Shown: piece by piece, positions 1-11,500 of the stretch
Layout: each line of letters starts with the position of its first letter
Numbering within the stretch: the stretch's first letter is position 1
Source: Sphagnum compactum
Taxonomy: Eukaryota; Bryophyta; Sphagnopsida; Sphagnales
Length of the DNA: 64,000 bases
Assembly (NCBI GenBank): GCA_965153455.1
Contig: OZ234499.1
Location: forward strand, 9,296,271 to 9,360,270
Direction of reading: 5' to 3'
Made by a program: the position numbers and the translations under genes
The notes under the pieces: model-generated
Database searches by the model: none
Seen by the model: only the letters and a program-made list of their open reading frames with translations
What the model was told of the DNA's origin: nothing

Positions 1-282
1 TATTGTCCTACACAACTCCATTCAAAATCCAACATCAGATCTTCAATCAAGAAATTGCAGTACCCACTTGCACATCCCAGTTCCTTTTGCGAAAGTCCCA
101 AACGACATGTAAAGCAAATTCTCACAAACCCACCGAACCCTATTAGGTACACCTTGAACTGTTAGTTCCACTCAAGATAGGCAACTAAGGAAAATAAATT
201 CAGACCACCAAATCCAGCAATTTCATTGGCCATAACATTTTTTCTTCAAACCTACACAAAAGCCTATTCAGCACCCTCTGTG
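1..282. other. Intergenic DNA, nothing recognised
   Basis: AT-rich sequence without a convincing reading frame, repeat boundary or RNA gene. It leads into the foldback element that begins near 283. Confidence 0.5.
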
Positions 283-494
283 TATACGGTAGTACCTTGG
301 CCATTTCAACACATGTCTGTCAAACAAATAATTAATTAATTTTGAAAAATTCATTTCAACAAATGGAATATTCCTAAATATTCACTATTATCCTTCACAA
401 TATTTTTTGATTTGGAAGAAATATTTTTTGAAAATTTTCAACATTTTTGAAAATAATATAATTAATGTCCAATTGGCCAAGGTACTAGGGTATT
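283..494. mobile_element. Foldback MITE, family 1, short copy
   Basis: The ends are inverted repeats: the left end carries AGTACCTTGGCCA (from 291) and the right end its complement TGGCCAAGGTACT (473-485). The interior is about 190 bp, AT-rich and non-coding. The same sequence recurs in opposite orientation at 55884-56841, sharing the termini and interior blocks such as TTCAACACATGT, ATTAATTAATT and TTTCAACATTT. That two-copy homology makes this a real mobile or formerly mobile unit rather than a chance palindrome. No transposase is encoded, and the superfamily and target-site duplication could not be fixed. Confidence 0.7.
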
Positions 495-1025
495 AAAAAG
501 TACACTAGGTAAATAGGAAGGGCGTTCTTAGAAAGGCCTACTAGTCCAGGCCAAAAGAACATAGTGCCAGCCAATTTTAGGAATAAAATAACCCTGTCTG
601 TATAAATATGAATATGGATAGGGCTGATTAAAAACCCTGGAAGAGGCTAGGCTACTACCTTACGTTAACGGTCAGGGTCAGTTTAGTCATTAAATAATCA
701 TTAAAATAGTGAAATGAATTTCTGTGAAAATATGAAGTTGAAGTGTTGAAAACCCTCACTATTATTGCAGGCTACATCTGAATAATTTCACTCCTCGTGA
801 CAATAAAATTCTAAGATCATGAAAATATAGTAAATTTAAAATTTGAAAAACACAAAAAAATTTAATTAGTCAATGTGGAAGCTGATCTCAGGCCATGTAC
901 TTGCTGTGTATACAATGAAGAAAGCTGCTTCATATGCTACATTTGAACACAAACAAGCTGCCTTTACACATGGAGAACACTCGCTTGTTCTTTCCACAAC
1001 TTGTCGGAAGAATCATAAAGAATGG
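495..1025. other. Intergenic DNA, nothing recognised
   Basis: AT-rich, no usable ORF and no clear repeat. It leads directly into the 50-bp tandem triplicate. Confidence 0.5.
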
Positions 1026-1175
1026 TGAAATTTTGGCAGTGTATTTTCTGGTTGTTTCTTACAAGTAAGATTGTCTGAAATTTTGGCAGTGTATTTTCTG
1101 GTCGTTTCTCACAAGTAAGATTGTCTGAAATTTTGGCAGTGTATTTTCTGGTCGTTTCTCACAAGTAAGATCATC
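1026..1175. repeat. 50-bp tandem repeat, three copies
   Basis: Three head-to-tail copies of a 50-bp unit that contains TTTTGGCAGTGTATTTTCTG and ends with ACAAGTAAGATTGTC. Copies 2 and 3 are nearly identical; copy 1 differs at a few bases. There are no spacers between units, so this is a minisatellite-type duplication. Confidence 0.9.
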
Positions 1176-1326
1176 TGGGATCTTACATGAGAGCTGTAAG
1201 AAACCACTGACCAGTCAACAAGACCTTTCAAATAGGAAAATTCCTTTGGCATTTCTTTACATTTCTTTCCTGGATTTTGGGCAGCAACACTTTGCAGAAT
1301 TTTGGGTGTGCAATGCTGTAGGGGAG

Positions 1327-1427
1327 GTAGGTTCCCATATGAGTGGGTTCTCCTGAGGGAAGGTCACCTCACGACAGTAGCCTGAGGGCATTCCCCACCG
1401 ATGGAGAACACATGAGTATGGGAACCT
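1327..1427. repeat. Short hairpin (inverted repeat)
   Basis: Two arms of about 25 bp, beginning AGGTTCCCATA on the left and ending TATGGGAACCT on the right, enclose about 50 bp. This may be a small foldback element. No second copy was noticed. Confidence 0.6.
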
Positions 1428-1692
1428 CCACTTACATTAAAAAAACTCTTCTTTTTCTTTCCTCCATTATTTCCTTCTCGTTTAAAAAAAATATTCCTGA
1501 CATGTCCCTTTCCTCCTTGTGTTTTTGAAATTTCCTGATCCGTCGTCCCATTAAAAAATCTTTCCATGGGAACATAGAATCATAGAGGAATCTGCCCCAT
1601 CACATAACTCCCTACGGAACTTCTGCTGAGGGAGGTCCCTCAAGACACAAAGACAAATAAAAAGAGAGGTTTTTACGGACATTAATAACATA

Positions 1693-1855
1693 CCCTGCCA
1701 TGAGCCCAATTCCTAGTTTTCCCCAAAAATTATGGGTGATGCTCAAAACACATTTACATCCCAAATGTGTTCAGGCATCACCCATATTTTTGGACCCAAA
1801 TGTGTTGGGGCATCACCTATATTTGTTTTTGGAAAACTAGGAATTGGGGCAGGGA
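1693..1855. mobile_element. Foldback element with ~60-bp inverted arms
   Basis: The left arm (1693-1752) holds CCAATTCCTAGTTTTCC and GGGTGATGC. The right arm (1793-1855) holds the complements GGAAAACTAGGAATTGG and GCATCACC. A further inverted pair lies in the centre, around AACACATTT and AAATGTGTT. The whole can fold into a long hairpin, as expected of a MITE or foldback transposon. It encodes nothing; the ORF crossing it is chance. Confidence 0.7.
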
Positions 1856-2306
1856 TGAGAAAAGGAATGCAGCACTACTTTTGTACCAAATTTAAGACCC
1901 ACGATAACATTGGTGGGGCCAGAGGAATATCCACTAGGTATCTTGGGAAACAAATGAAAAATGGGAGCATGTCTTTATGCTTGGTATAGCACATGTATCC
2001 ATAGCCAGCAGGTGGAGCTTCACTGTACACATTTAGACCTGGCCATCGGTTGCACCTAACCCCACTCATCTTAGCCTACATGTAAGATTCTTCTAACAAG
2101 TAGTATAACTGACTATGAGCTGTCGATCTAGAAGACTCCACTAGGATTAAACTCAGTTGAGACCTTTTCAAGTATTTTAAGTAGTATGGAAGGGGCCTAG
2201 TTATTCTGCCTAGCAACCTCATGAGCCCTGTAGGGCAAGCTCTGTGACATATTCTAAAGAGAAATTTTCATGCTCTACAGGGCAGACTATTTCACTCTAT
2301 GGTGGG
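1856..2306. other. Intergenic DNA, nothing recognised
   Basis: No convincing ORF, repeat boundary or RNA gene was found between the two foldback elements. Confidence 0.5.
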
Positions 2307-2606
2307 ATCTTTCGCCACAGTGCACCAGCACCCAGCAGAGCACCATCCACTGGATGCCTGTTATTACTCAGTTGTGGATGAACCTCAACTCAGTTAATAA
2401 TTGGTTTCACCTTTGTAACCAATTTTTTACCTACTTACTAACAATCTGCTTGTGGGTTGTTAGTAGGTAGGTAAAAAAAAAGAGCAATTGAGTTAACCAC
2501 CATGGTTAGCTAAGGAACTGAAACCCAACAGAAAACTATTTCCTGACCACTTACCATTCATCCTGCATAGTGCACTGGTGGGTGCTGGTTCACTGTGGCC
2601 AGATCT
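2307..2606. mobile_element. MITE family 2, copy 1
   Basis: About 300 bp with terminal inverted repeats of roughly 40 bp. The left end contains CAGTGCACCAGCACCCA and the right end TGGGTGCTGGTTCACTG, both flanked by GATCT. The centre forms a hairpin around TACTAACAA and TTGTTAGTA. A second copy lies at 14650-14985 and a partial inverted one at 25080-25180. Non-coding and non-autonomous. Confidence 0.75.
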
Positions 2607-4230
2607 TTCATTTTCTTGCAGGCTGTTTTGTTTTGTTTCTTTTATGTTGCTCCATTATGTGCCGACACATTATCAGTCCTCATCTTTCCCACCAACACTT
2701 CATTCCATACACAGAAACTCAAAGAACAGGAAAAGAAAAGGTAAAGATGCTCCCCTCATCTTTTAGGCCATCAAACACCCGGATTAGGGTGCTCCTGAAG
2801 TATGGGCCCCTCAGCTCTGCCTCAGGCCACTGGTCCATATTTTGGGAACACCCTGATCCTTGGGGATTACTCTACATTGAACTAAAACCCAAAAGTGGGG
2901 TGGAAGCAAAGAGTGAACGGAAAACCCAACCTGCAGCATGTATGTTGTGTAACCAGGGAACACTTTTTCCAATTCTTGTCCCTTGGTTAACCATGGGTAG
3001 AACCAGTCTTAGAAGCTGACTTGAGGTTACATGAAAACTAAGTGGTAATTGGAACCCACAGACCTTCCGTGGGAGGTTCCATCAAATTATAAAAGTAGGA
3101 AGAAGGGGACCGGAGGCTCCTAGAACTGGACAACACTGGTCGAAACACCCCCCCCCCCAATGGGGTGTGGCAGCTTCCAATTGGTTACATTCACAAAAAG
3201 TTGGACAGTTGAAGCACCTAGATGGACTATGATGGGGGCCCCTCTTTTTTTTCCTGCAATTTTTTTAAAATTAAAATTTTTTTTTTCCAAAGGGGATTCT
3301 TTGGGTTTTTTATTCCTAGTGTAAATTCAACAAATTTTCTTTTGTAAAAACATTTGCCAAATTTTTTGTGTCAAAATTGAACAAAAAAATCCTGGTGGGG
3401 TGCCAGTGGCTACAGCTTTTTTTTTGGGGGGCAAATTTCGGTCCTTTGGCAGTTTTTCAAAAAAATAAAATTCTGATCAAATATTCCCTTACAAACTGCC
3501 AAAACTTGGGAATTAAAAAAAAAATCCTAGAAAATTGTCACATTGTTCAGGCAAGTAACCAGGGAATAAAAGGATTTTAATAAATTTAATAGCTTGTCTA
3601 TAGCCAAACGTGGCTAAATCTCCTTGTAGATGAATGCCAGTATGACAACATCACAAAATTGGAAAAAAAAAAAAAAAACCCGAGTGGAGGTAGATTTCAA
3701 TAATGTTTTCCTACCATAGAAGGATATCCACAAGGAGTTAGATAAACCGACCAAATGTTTTATTAAAATTTTAAAAAATTAAAACAAATACAAATTTAAA
3801 TAGAACCTAGTTCAAGGGAGTTGATCTGGTCGTGCTTCTCTCAGGCGTCGAAAGAAAATAGGTACCTAGGCAAGTGTAGGTTTGACTAGAGTTAAGAAAG
3901 AACTTAACAAGAGTTACTTACAGCCAGAGGTTAAGAATCGTCTCTCCCGACTTGCCAGACGGCATTTGCTTTCGCACCAGGAGGAGGACGAGGACCAGGA
4001 TCTGGGGGCGCAGAGCTTTACGATCCAGATCTGAAGCACTTATCTTCTTCGTCTCCTCCGACTCTTCGCTTTTTCTTTTTCCCCCTGTTTTTTTAGTCCC
4101 TCTCCATCCCTTGCTTTCCAACTGCTGTCTACAGCTTCTTCTTCCTAAATCAATCGCTGCGTTTTTTTCTTTTTAAACTTAAAACATTCCGTTTCTTCTT
4201 TTTCGTTTGTTTCGCCGTACTACTACTGTG
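2607..4230. other. Intergenic DNA upstream of importin-alpha
   Basis: No gene recognised. The 149-aa frame at 2570-3019 overlaps the MITE and resembles nothing known to me. A C(11) run lies near 3150 and an A(16) run near 3663. From about 4030 the sequence becomes pyrimidine-rich (TTCTTC, CCCTTT runs), typical of a plant promoter or 5' leader, which fits the start of the next gene. Confidence 0.5.
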
Positions 4231-4283
4231 TGCTGTGGTCGGAGGGTTTTGTTCGGGCTTCTACAACTTCTGTGGGAGTTTGT

Positions 4284-4332
4284 GTTTGCGAGTTGTTGTT
4301 GTGTGTTGTTGTTGCTGCTGCTGCTGCTGCGA
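4284..4332 (+). repeat. GTT/GCT trinucleotide microsatellite in the 5' leader
   Basis: Runs of GTT followed by GCT repeats lie about 60 bp upstream of the importin-alpha start codon. The position is consistent with the 5' untranslated region. Repeat number probably varies between individuals. Confidence 0.7.
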
Positions 4333-4389
4333 TATCGTTGGGATCAGTTCGTGTGTGAGGTCGTATTATACTAGATCCTTAAGCCGAAG

Positions 4390-7300
4390 ATGTCTCTCAG
4401 GCCGAACGCCAGAGTGGAGGTGCGGAAGAAGGGTTATAAGCTGGCAGTGGACGCAGATGAAGCCCGCAGGAAGAGAGAAGATGGCATGGTGGAGATCCGT
4501 AAGAGCAAGAGGGACGAGAACCTTCTTAAGAAACGGAGGGAGGGTACGCCTGCACAGCATTTACCTATCGCACCCCAAACTGTGTCCGTTGAGAAAAAGG
4601 TACGCAACAAACCAAGGAACAAGAAAGAAGAGATGGTTGCCGCACTAAGGGTTTCCTTTTTTATTGTTATTTTGGGACATCTGGCTCGGATCGCTTATGT
4701 CGCTTAGCATGGATCATGCTGCTATTTTAGGGTTTCTGGTATGTCATCTTTGTCTCAACTTCGATGATGGATTCTGAAGAGTATTCCTCCTTTGCTGTTT
4801 TTCTTTTTCTTTTTCTATGCAGCAATTGGAGAGCCTCCCAGCCATGATATCTGGAGTCTACTCCGAAGATCCATCAACCCAACTCGAAGCTACCACACAA
4901 TTCCGGAAGCTTCTTTCCATTGGTATGGGTCCCATCTTTTTCAAAGTTCTCTCCCGAATTTACACTACCTACAGTAGTAGATCAATGTTTGGGAAATTTT
5001 TGGGGTTTCCTAGGGTGCTTTTAGCAACATCTTTGGTTACTTCACCATGGGAACTTTGTGTGTCTGTGCAGAACGGAGCCCTCCTATTGAGGAGGTGATT
5101 TCAGCAGGTGTTGTACCCCGTTTTGTGGAGTTCTTAGTGAGAAGTGACTTTCCACAGCTGCAGGTGATTGATTGTCATTAAGCTTCCAATTGTGTCATGC
5201 ATGTGATCGCAACATGTATTCATAGTGCTTTCTTACCATTCATTATTTGCAAATTTGACCATCTACCATCTCACTGTGAAATCAAATCTTCCAGACATGT
5301 TTATATGGGAAGGTTGAGGGCTCTTAAGTTCTATAAATCATTGAGGGCTTTTGAATGCAGTTCGAGGCAGCATGGGCATTGACCAATATTGCATCTGGCA
5401 CATCGGAACATACGCGGGTTGTTATTGAACATGGTGCTGTTCCAATTTTTGTTCAGCTTCTCAGTTCACCCAGTGATGATGTCCGTGAGCAGGTACATTT
5501 GTGAATCTTGTACAGCAGGTAGAACTTTTTTATAATCTAGTGTCTATGAGGTTTTGGTGCAATTTACCAAGGTTCTTTTTTCCTTTGTTGTGAACAAAGT
5601 CCTAGCTTCTGGGAATTTTACACCAGGGTGCTTTGTTCATTCTTTATTACTGTTCTCAGTAGCTCATATTTTCTTTGATTATTGTTCCTCTGGAAACCAT
5701 ATATCAGTTGGGTTGCAAATCTGAGGAATGTTATCTTGGAGTTTGTTCTTCTCATGCTAATCACAGGATTGAAGTGTCTTGTCTGCAGGCAGTATGGGCT
5801 CTTGGGAATGTTGCCGGTGATTCTCCAAAATGCAGGGACCTTGTTCTCAGTAATGGTGCTTTGATGCCACTTTTGGCACAGCTCACAGATAATGCAAAAC
5901 TTTCAATGCTGAGAAATGCAACATGGACGCTTTCTAACTTCTGTCGAGGCAAACCACAACCTCCATTTGAGCAGGTAACGTCTGCTCTATCTTCTCAGTC
6001 AATGCAGTTGCAATCCCTGTTTGATCATTACAGGAGCTTGTCATCATGGTGTGGTCCCTGGATGACTTTGTTTCAGTATTGACCTTGCACCACCTATATT
6101 ATGTTTTCATTTGGATGACTGAACTACTAATTCTTTCAAGTCTGGTTTGATGTTCAGTCAAAGCCTGCACTGCCTGCATTGGAGCGTCTCATTCACTCTA
6201 ATGATGAGGAGGTGCTCACGGACGCTTGCTGGGCTCTTTCATATCTGTCTGATGGAACTAATGACAAGATCCAAGCTGTCATTGAAGCTGGAGTTTGCCA
6301 CCGTCTAGTGGAGCTTTTGCTGTTAGTCTCCTTGCTTATCTCAATGCCATGCATTGTTTGTCCTTGTTGTTCGAAAAATCATCTCATTTCTGGCTGTTGT
6401 TTCTCATCTTTGAAACATGAGTGTTTGGAGCAGTCACTTGTTTGAGTGTTCATGATGCCTACCTGTCTACTTGCTGTTGTCACCAAGTGGTTTTGGTCAC
6501 ACTGTGCATGGGTCGTTGGATCAAATTTGGTGAATGAATTGATGTTGGTGTGTTGGTATTTCTAGCAGTCATCCATCCCCATCAGTCCTCATTCCTGCCC
6601 TTCGCACAATTGGCAACATTGTGACTGGAGATGATCTCCAGACTCAGGTCCTTCAAATACTCCACCATCATTTTTCTTGTGAGCTTTCTTTGGAGAAACG
6701 TTATAGCATTTTTCAGTTTTGTAGAATGACATTGTATCTGTCTCTCTCTTCTTCTGTGTTTCCATTGTTGTAACACTTGGCATTTGGTGGACCAGTTTGT
6801 CATTAATAATCAAGCTCTTCCATGTCTGCTGGCACTTCTCACCCATAATCACAAGAAAAGCATAAAGAAGGAGGCTTGCTGGACCATCTCCAACATCACT
6901 GCAGGCAACAAGGATCAAATCCAGGTATGGGCTTTTCTGCATTAGGTTGCCCTTCCTGTGAGTACCATCAGTGAGCAGCAGACATGAGCTATCCTGATTA
7001 TTCATCCTATTGCATTTGTGACTGCAGTTTGGACAACTGGACTTGTCCATAATGACTTCATTTGCCAGTTCAACATGTTTCTTATTTGCTCTTGAATTGC
7101 AGGCCATTATTGATGCAAACATTATTCCACCATTAGTTTCATTGCTTGCAACTGCTGAGTTTGACATCAAGAAAGAGGCTGCATGGGCTATCTCTAATGC
7201 TACTTCAGGGGGTACTCATGAGCAGATTAAGTAAGTTTCCCACTAGCTCCAGCTGCAAATGCACCAGAGGATTGGACTTGCTTAGAAGATCTTTGTGTAT

Positions 7301-7851
7301 AGGAACATCATTCAATTGCAGGCTAGTCTGGTCAATAACATGGTGTGAGGGCAGTGGTTTTTAGTCAGATGTCTGTAATCATCTCCCAATCCAAGGAACT
7401 ATAGTTGCAGAACAAATTAGATTTCTGCCTGATGCCAAGGACCATTTGATACTGATTCACTTGTTATTGTAGGTACCTTGTTAATCAGGGTTGCATCAAG
7501 CCACTGTGTGATCTTCTCACATGCCCAGATCCAAGAATTGTCACAGTCTCTCTTGAAGGCCTTGAGAATATACTGAAGGTTGGAGAGGCAGAGAAGGACC
7601 TGGGTAACAGCAATGCTATCAACCTATATGCACGCTACATTGATGAGGCTGAAGGTTTGGAGAAGATCGAGAACCTGCAAACCCATGACAACAATGAGAT
7701 CTATGAGAAGGCTGTGAAGATCCTGGAGACATATTGGCTGGAGGAGGATGAAGATCAAATTGTGACCTCTGCTGCAGATGAAGCACAGAGCAATTTCAAT
7801 TTTGGTGGTAACCAACCCAGTGTTCCATCTGGCGGCTTCAACTTTGGCTAA
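4390..7851 (+). CDS. Importin subunit alpha (ten coding exons)
   Basis: Adaptor of nuclear import: it binds nuclear localisation signals with its armadillo (ARM) repeats and importin-beta with its N-terminal IBB domain. Exons: 4390-4599, 4823-4922, 5072-5163, 5361-5492, 5789-5974, 6158-6321, 6569-6647, 6796-6924, 7103-7230 and 7473-7851. All introns are GT-AG (148-296 bp), the phases join exactly, and the total is 1599 nt (532 aa plus stop), the usual plant length. Exon 1 encodes the basic IBB with NLLKKRRE. The ARM array shows the NLS-binding W...N pattern in [36 protein letters not shown] and [10 protein letters not shown]; the fourth has the family-typical WALSYLSDG. The C-terminus ends GGFNFG, as in plant homologues. 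The first ATG is used because it opens the IBB. No disruption is visible, so the gene looks functional. Confidence 0.96.
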
Positions 7852-7854
7852 AAG

Positions 7855-8090
7855 GTGACTTATCCATGCCTGTCGTTTCTGTTGTTCGCACTCACCTGGA
7901 AAAGTCACATGGAAAAGTGTTGAAAAAGGGTTGCAAATCATCCAGACATTGCTTTGGAATTGTTGACTTCCTGGGAAATATATTGGCACTTTGTCTGTGA
8001 GTCTGTCTATGTAGAATCTGATAATGTTTCATCCTCATTTTGAATGTATTGTACTTGGACTGACCTTAACGGTGTATATGATTTTTGCAG
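7855..8090 (+). other. Candidate intron in the importin-alpha 3' UTR
   Basis: Three bases after the stop codon stands a donor-like AAAG/GTGACT. At 8088-8090 stands a pyrimidine-preceded acceptor, ATTTTTGCAG. The implied length, 236 bp, matches the coding introns. Supported only by splice-site appearance. Confidence 0.4.
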
Positions 8091-11000
8091 GTGTATAACA
8101 CATGCTGATGCTCCATATCAATTGTTTTTGAGGATAGGGGCAAATGGCAGATGAGGCCAGCTTCTGAGATTGTACACTCCTAGCTGTGACCTCATATGTT
8201 GGTTACTGACAGAAAGCTTCAGAATACCAGTCACCCAGGGGGTGGCTTGCGATGAAGGCTTGGTTCAATTCCATATCACTGTCTAACACAACTAATTTGT
8301 GCAGAGAAATTGCACATCCAGACTTCAAGAGGTCTGGAATCTGCTTGGCAGTTTAGGGTTAAATGCAACCCTTAACTTTACTCGCCTGAAGACTTGCTTC
8401 CTGTGGTCTAGGAGGCATGTGAAAACCTGATGATCTAGGGGCCAGGCAAACCAAAAATGTTATTGCAGGAGGATAGCAGTTTATATGCTGCCCACTGCAG
8501 CCCCAAGTTGCTAAAATAGTGAACAAGGGGGGAGCTCCATTGGACAGAGATTGATTCTATCATTTTTCTGATCTGTGGTGCTCATTGCATGCATCTCCAC
8601 CATTAGCTTCTTGTGGTGTGGAACTTGAGTTAAGAAGTGCCATGATGTGGGGCTCAGTCTTAAACCACATTTCTACTACCTCAGGTAGTATATATTGGCA
8701 TCATGTCTCTCCATCCATGAATGTGTGATGGCTGACCCCACATTCAGTATGGGTGCAGCTTGATGTGCTGAACCATGGCTTGACTAACCTGTATAGTGAA
8801 CGAGTATTTGTTTTTAACAGCTGCAACCTGCTCCCTCCCTCCCTTCAATTATACTGCCCGTTCTAGGTGGTCTATGGAAGCAAGGATTGCACTCGCATTA
8901 GTGTGGTTGTTCTTGTTTGGGGGTCTGCTAAGTACTCACCAAATGAGGAAGGAGGTGTGTATATGATGGAGCTGACACAGGATATAAGGCACATCTAGAT
9001 TTGGTTTAGTCTCTGAAAAGTCTAAAGCAATACTGAAGGCAAATCTGCATTTCACATAGTATTGTGTTCCACTGCTTAAAATCGGCAGTCTCAATAATGA
9101 ATCCATCCTTGTTGGTGAGTTGGGAGGACTGCCAATGTGACTTCTGTCACAAAATTTATCGGATTGTGGTGTACATCAGGTTAAGATGATGGAGCATCGT
9201 GGTTTAGTAGGTCTCTGTTTTTGTGACATGAACAAAGAATCAGGATGGTTATTGTCTTTTCAGTGTAAGTGAAATATCTGTCTAGTAGCCACTAGGAAGA
9301 TTGTATAAGGGTGTGGCAGCTATGCCAGCAAACTTTGATTATTAATAACATACATTTTGCTTCATGACTTTGTGTTTTGTACACAATAGTAATTGTTGGG
9401 AAGTTCTTGCTGGTTGCTCAAGAGCTATCTGCTGAGGCTGCTTGGGCTTTGGAATCCGGTTCTGTTAGATATGTTTTGTGGCCTTGATGGACTGTCCAAT
9501 CTACTGTTTTCACTGCTGTTAGAAACTATGAGTTGTCAGACAGATTGTTGGCTAGTGCTTAATACTGCCTAAAACACGTGATGCTTTTAGAAGACTCCCT
9601 GATAGGGCTTTATAAGGATCAACTTGGTACAAAGTCTAGGATACTTGTGATTTATGTAGAGCATTATATGGTAAAGTAAAAGATTATTTCTCTTCTTTAT
9701 GAAAGAGGGTGATTCAGTAGGGTATTCATTTATCTTTTGTCTGTCTTTTTTCCAGTAATTATCCTCCATTGTCATGGAAAATGCTAATGGACCTAGATAT
9801 CACTAGGTTAATTTTTTCTCAAAAAAATTGCACATCTCACTGCCTCTAAGTCTTTCTGGAAAACATGCATTATTTTTGCTTACATTTCATGTCTACAATG
9901 GTGAAAGAAGTCACCCCTTCCAATCAAGGCAGCATGCAACTTCTTACAGGTATCAATACAAAGACACACACGCCTGGTTTACATTATTGCAGAGAAAATG
10001 GCAACTGGCATCTTCCATTCTCCAAGCAATGTTAAATACATTTGGATTCGGACCCAGGAGCCCATATGTCTTGCAATGTTTGCTTTGCAGCAATGAATAT
10101 GTTGTGCCAAAAAAGTATAAGTATTTAAGAGAGGCAAATTGATTGATATATAATTCCCCTGTACACATTCAGCTAACTCCAAGAAAGTACACTTGGCATT
10201 GGATTACATAAGGTACGAACAGGTGTTGAGCTGCTGCCTCAACAATGAAGTGAGGAGGAACATACTCTCAGCTATCCGTTGTTAGACTCACAACCTGTCT
10301 ACAGAATACCAAACAGACAACTCAGTTGAGGTAGGAAGTTCTTTAACTTATCATGCCACTGGACTAATAATACAAAGATTCAAGCATCTAGGTTTGTCAT
10401 AGTATAAACCCTTTTTTCCCTATAAGGGAGGACAGCCCTTCACCAAAACAACCATGAAACCCTCTTTGCTATCGTGCTCAATATGCTTGCACCCACATAA
10501 TTGTTTGAGGCTTGCAGTCACAATGAAAGACTTCTCAGTCAACAGTACCTGCTGAATGCATACTGAAGCAGATGGTTATTATTTCACTCCTGCAAATGGC
10601 ACACTCACATTCCAGTTAACCGCAACAGTGATCATTAACTTAGTCAGAGCATCTCCACCGGGAAAAGCCAGAAATGGCTCAGGAATGGCAATTAAAACAT
10701 TCATTTATGAAACATAATGTTTTAGATGACAATATTTGATTATTGTGTGTCATCATTTTTATGATTTGACGTTCTGTTTAGATAGAGAAAATTGTTTGTT
10801 TAAATAGTTTGGGCATTCTATTTAAATTCATAGTTCAATTGTCTTTTAATGAAAACATTTTTAATTTTTTTTGGTAATGTATTCTTCAACATGGAATGTA
10901 AATCTATTGAAAGTTTCAAATCCATTTCATGTTTGTAAATAATGATGTCCAATGCAATTTAACATCATCTATTATAATTATGACAACATGATAATGGTTG

Positions 11001-11144
11001 TGTGAAGTTTGTATAATTGCATTGTAAGTTGCAATTTAGTTGTTTAATACTACTAAAATCAACTACCATACAATTGTTTTGAAACCCAAACTTAAACACC
11101 TAGTTACAAATTAATCATTAAATCTTTTATTTTCACTTCATCTT
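8091..11144. other. Importin-alpha 3' flank and intergenic DNA
   Basis: The proximal part is probably 3' UTR. The rest holds only short frames without family resemblance; the 104-aa frame at 9828-10142 has antisense frames of similar length, as chance predicts. From about 10700 the DNA becomes strongly AT-rich. Confidence 0.5.
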
Positions 11145-11500
11145 TAGTTGTAAGTTAGTTGCAAAGGATAAAAACTAAATTCATTGTTCAAATGGATGAA
11201 TGAAGTAATTTAAAAAAATATTCATTAAACTAATTATAAAATAGTTGTAAATAAGTTGCAAAAGATAAGGATATTTATAATCCATTTGTCAAATGGATGA
11301 ATGAAATATGAAGGAATATTTTCATCAAGCTAGTTGTAAATAAGTTGCAAAGGATTGGGATAAATTTTATTCACATCAAATGGATGAATGAATATATTTG
11401 TTGAATTAATTGTAAAATAGTTGTAGATAAATTATAAAATATAATAACAAAATTCATTCACCAAATGGATCAATGAAATAAACATAATGAAATGTAGATC
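11145..11500. repeat. Degenerate ~90-bp tandem repeat, four units
   Basis: Units start at 11145, 11242, 11331 and 11418 with TAGTTGTA(A/G)(A/G)T and carry CAAATGGATGAATGAA further on. Spacing is 97, 89 and 87 bp. Non-coding. Confidence 0.75.

Noticed and set aside
1026-1175. 50-bp triplicate as a CRISPR array
   Set aside because: Units are contiguous without spacers and the genome is a plant nuclear one.
2570-3019. 149-codon plus-strand ORF
   Set aside because: Begins inside a MITE terminal repeat and has no recognisable domain; another frame is also open nearby.
4600-4707. Reading importin-alpha exon 1 through to 4707
   Set aside because: A strong donor AAG/GTACGC at 4599/4600 gives a phase-correct join to exon 2 and restores the family sequence; read-through gives unrelated residues and a stop.
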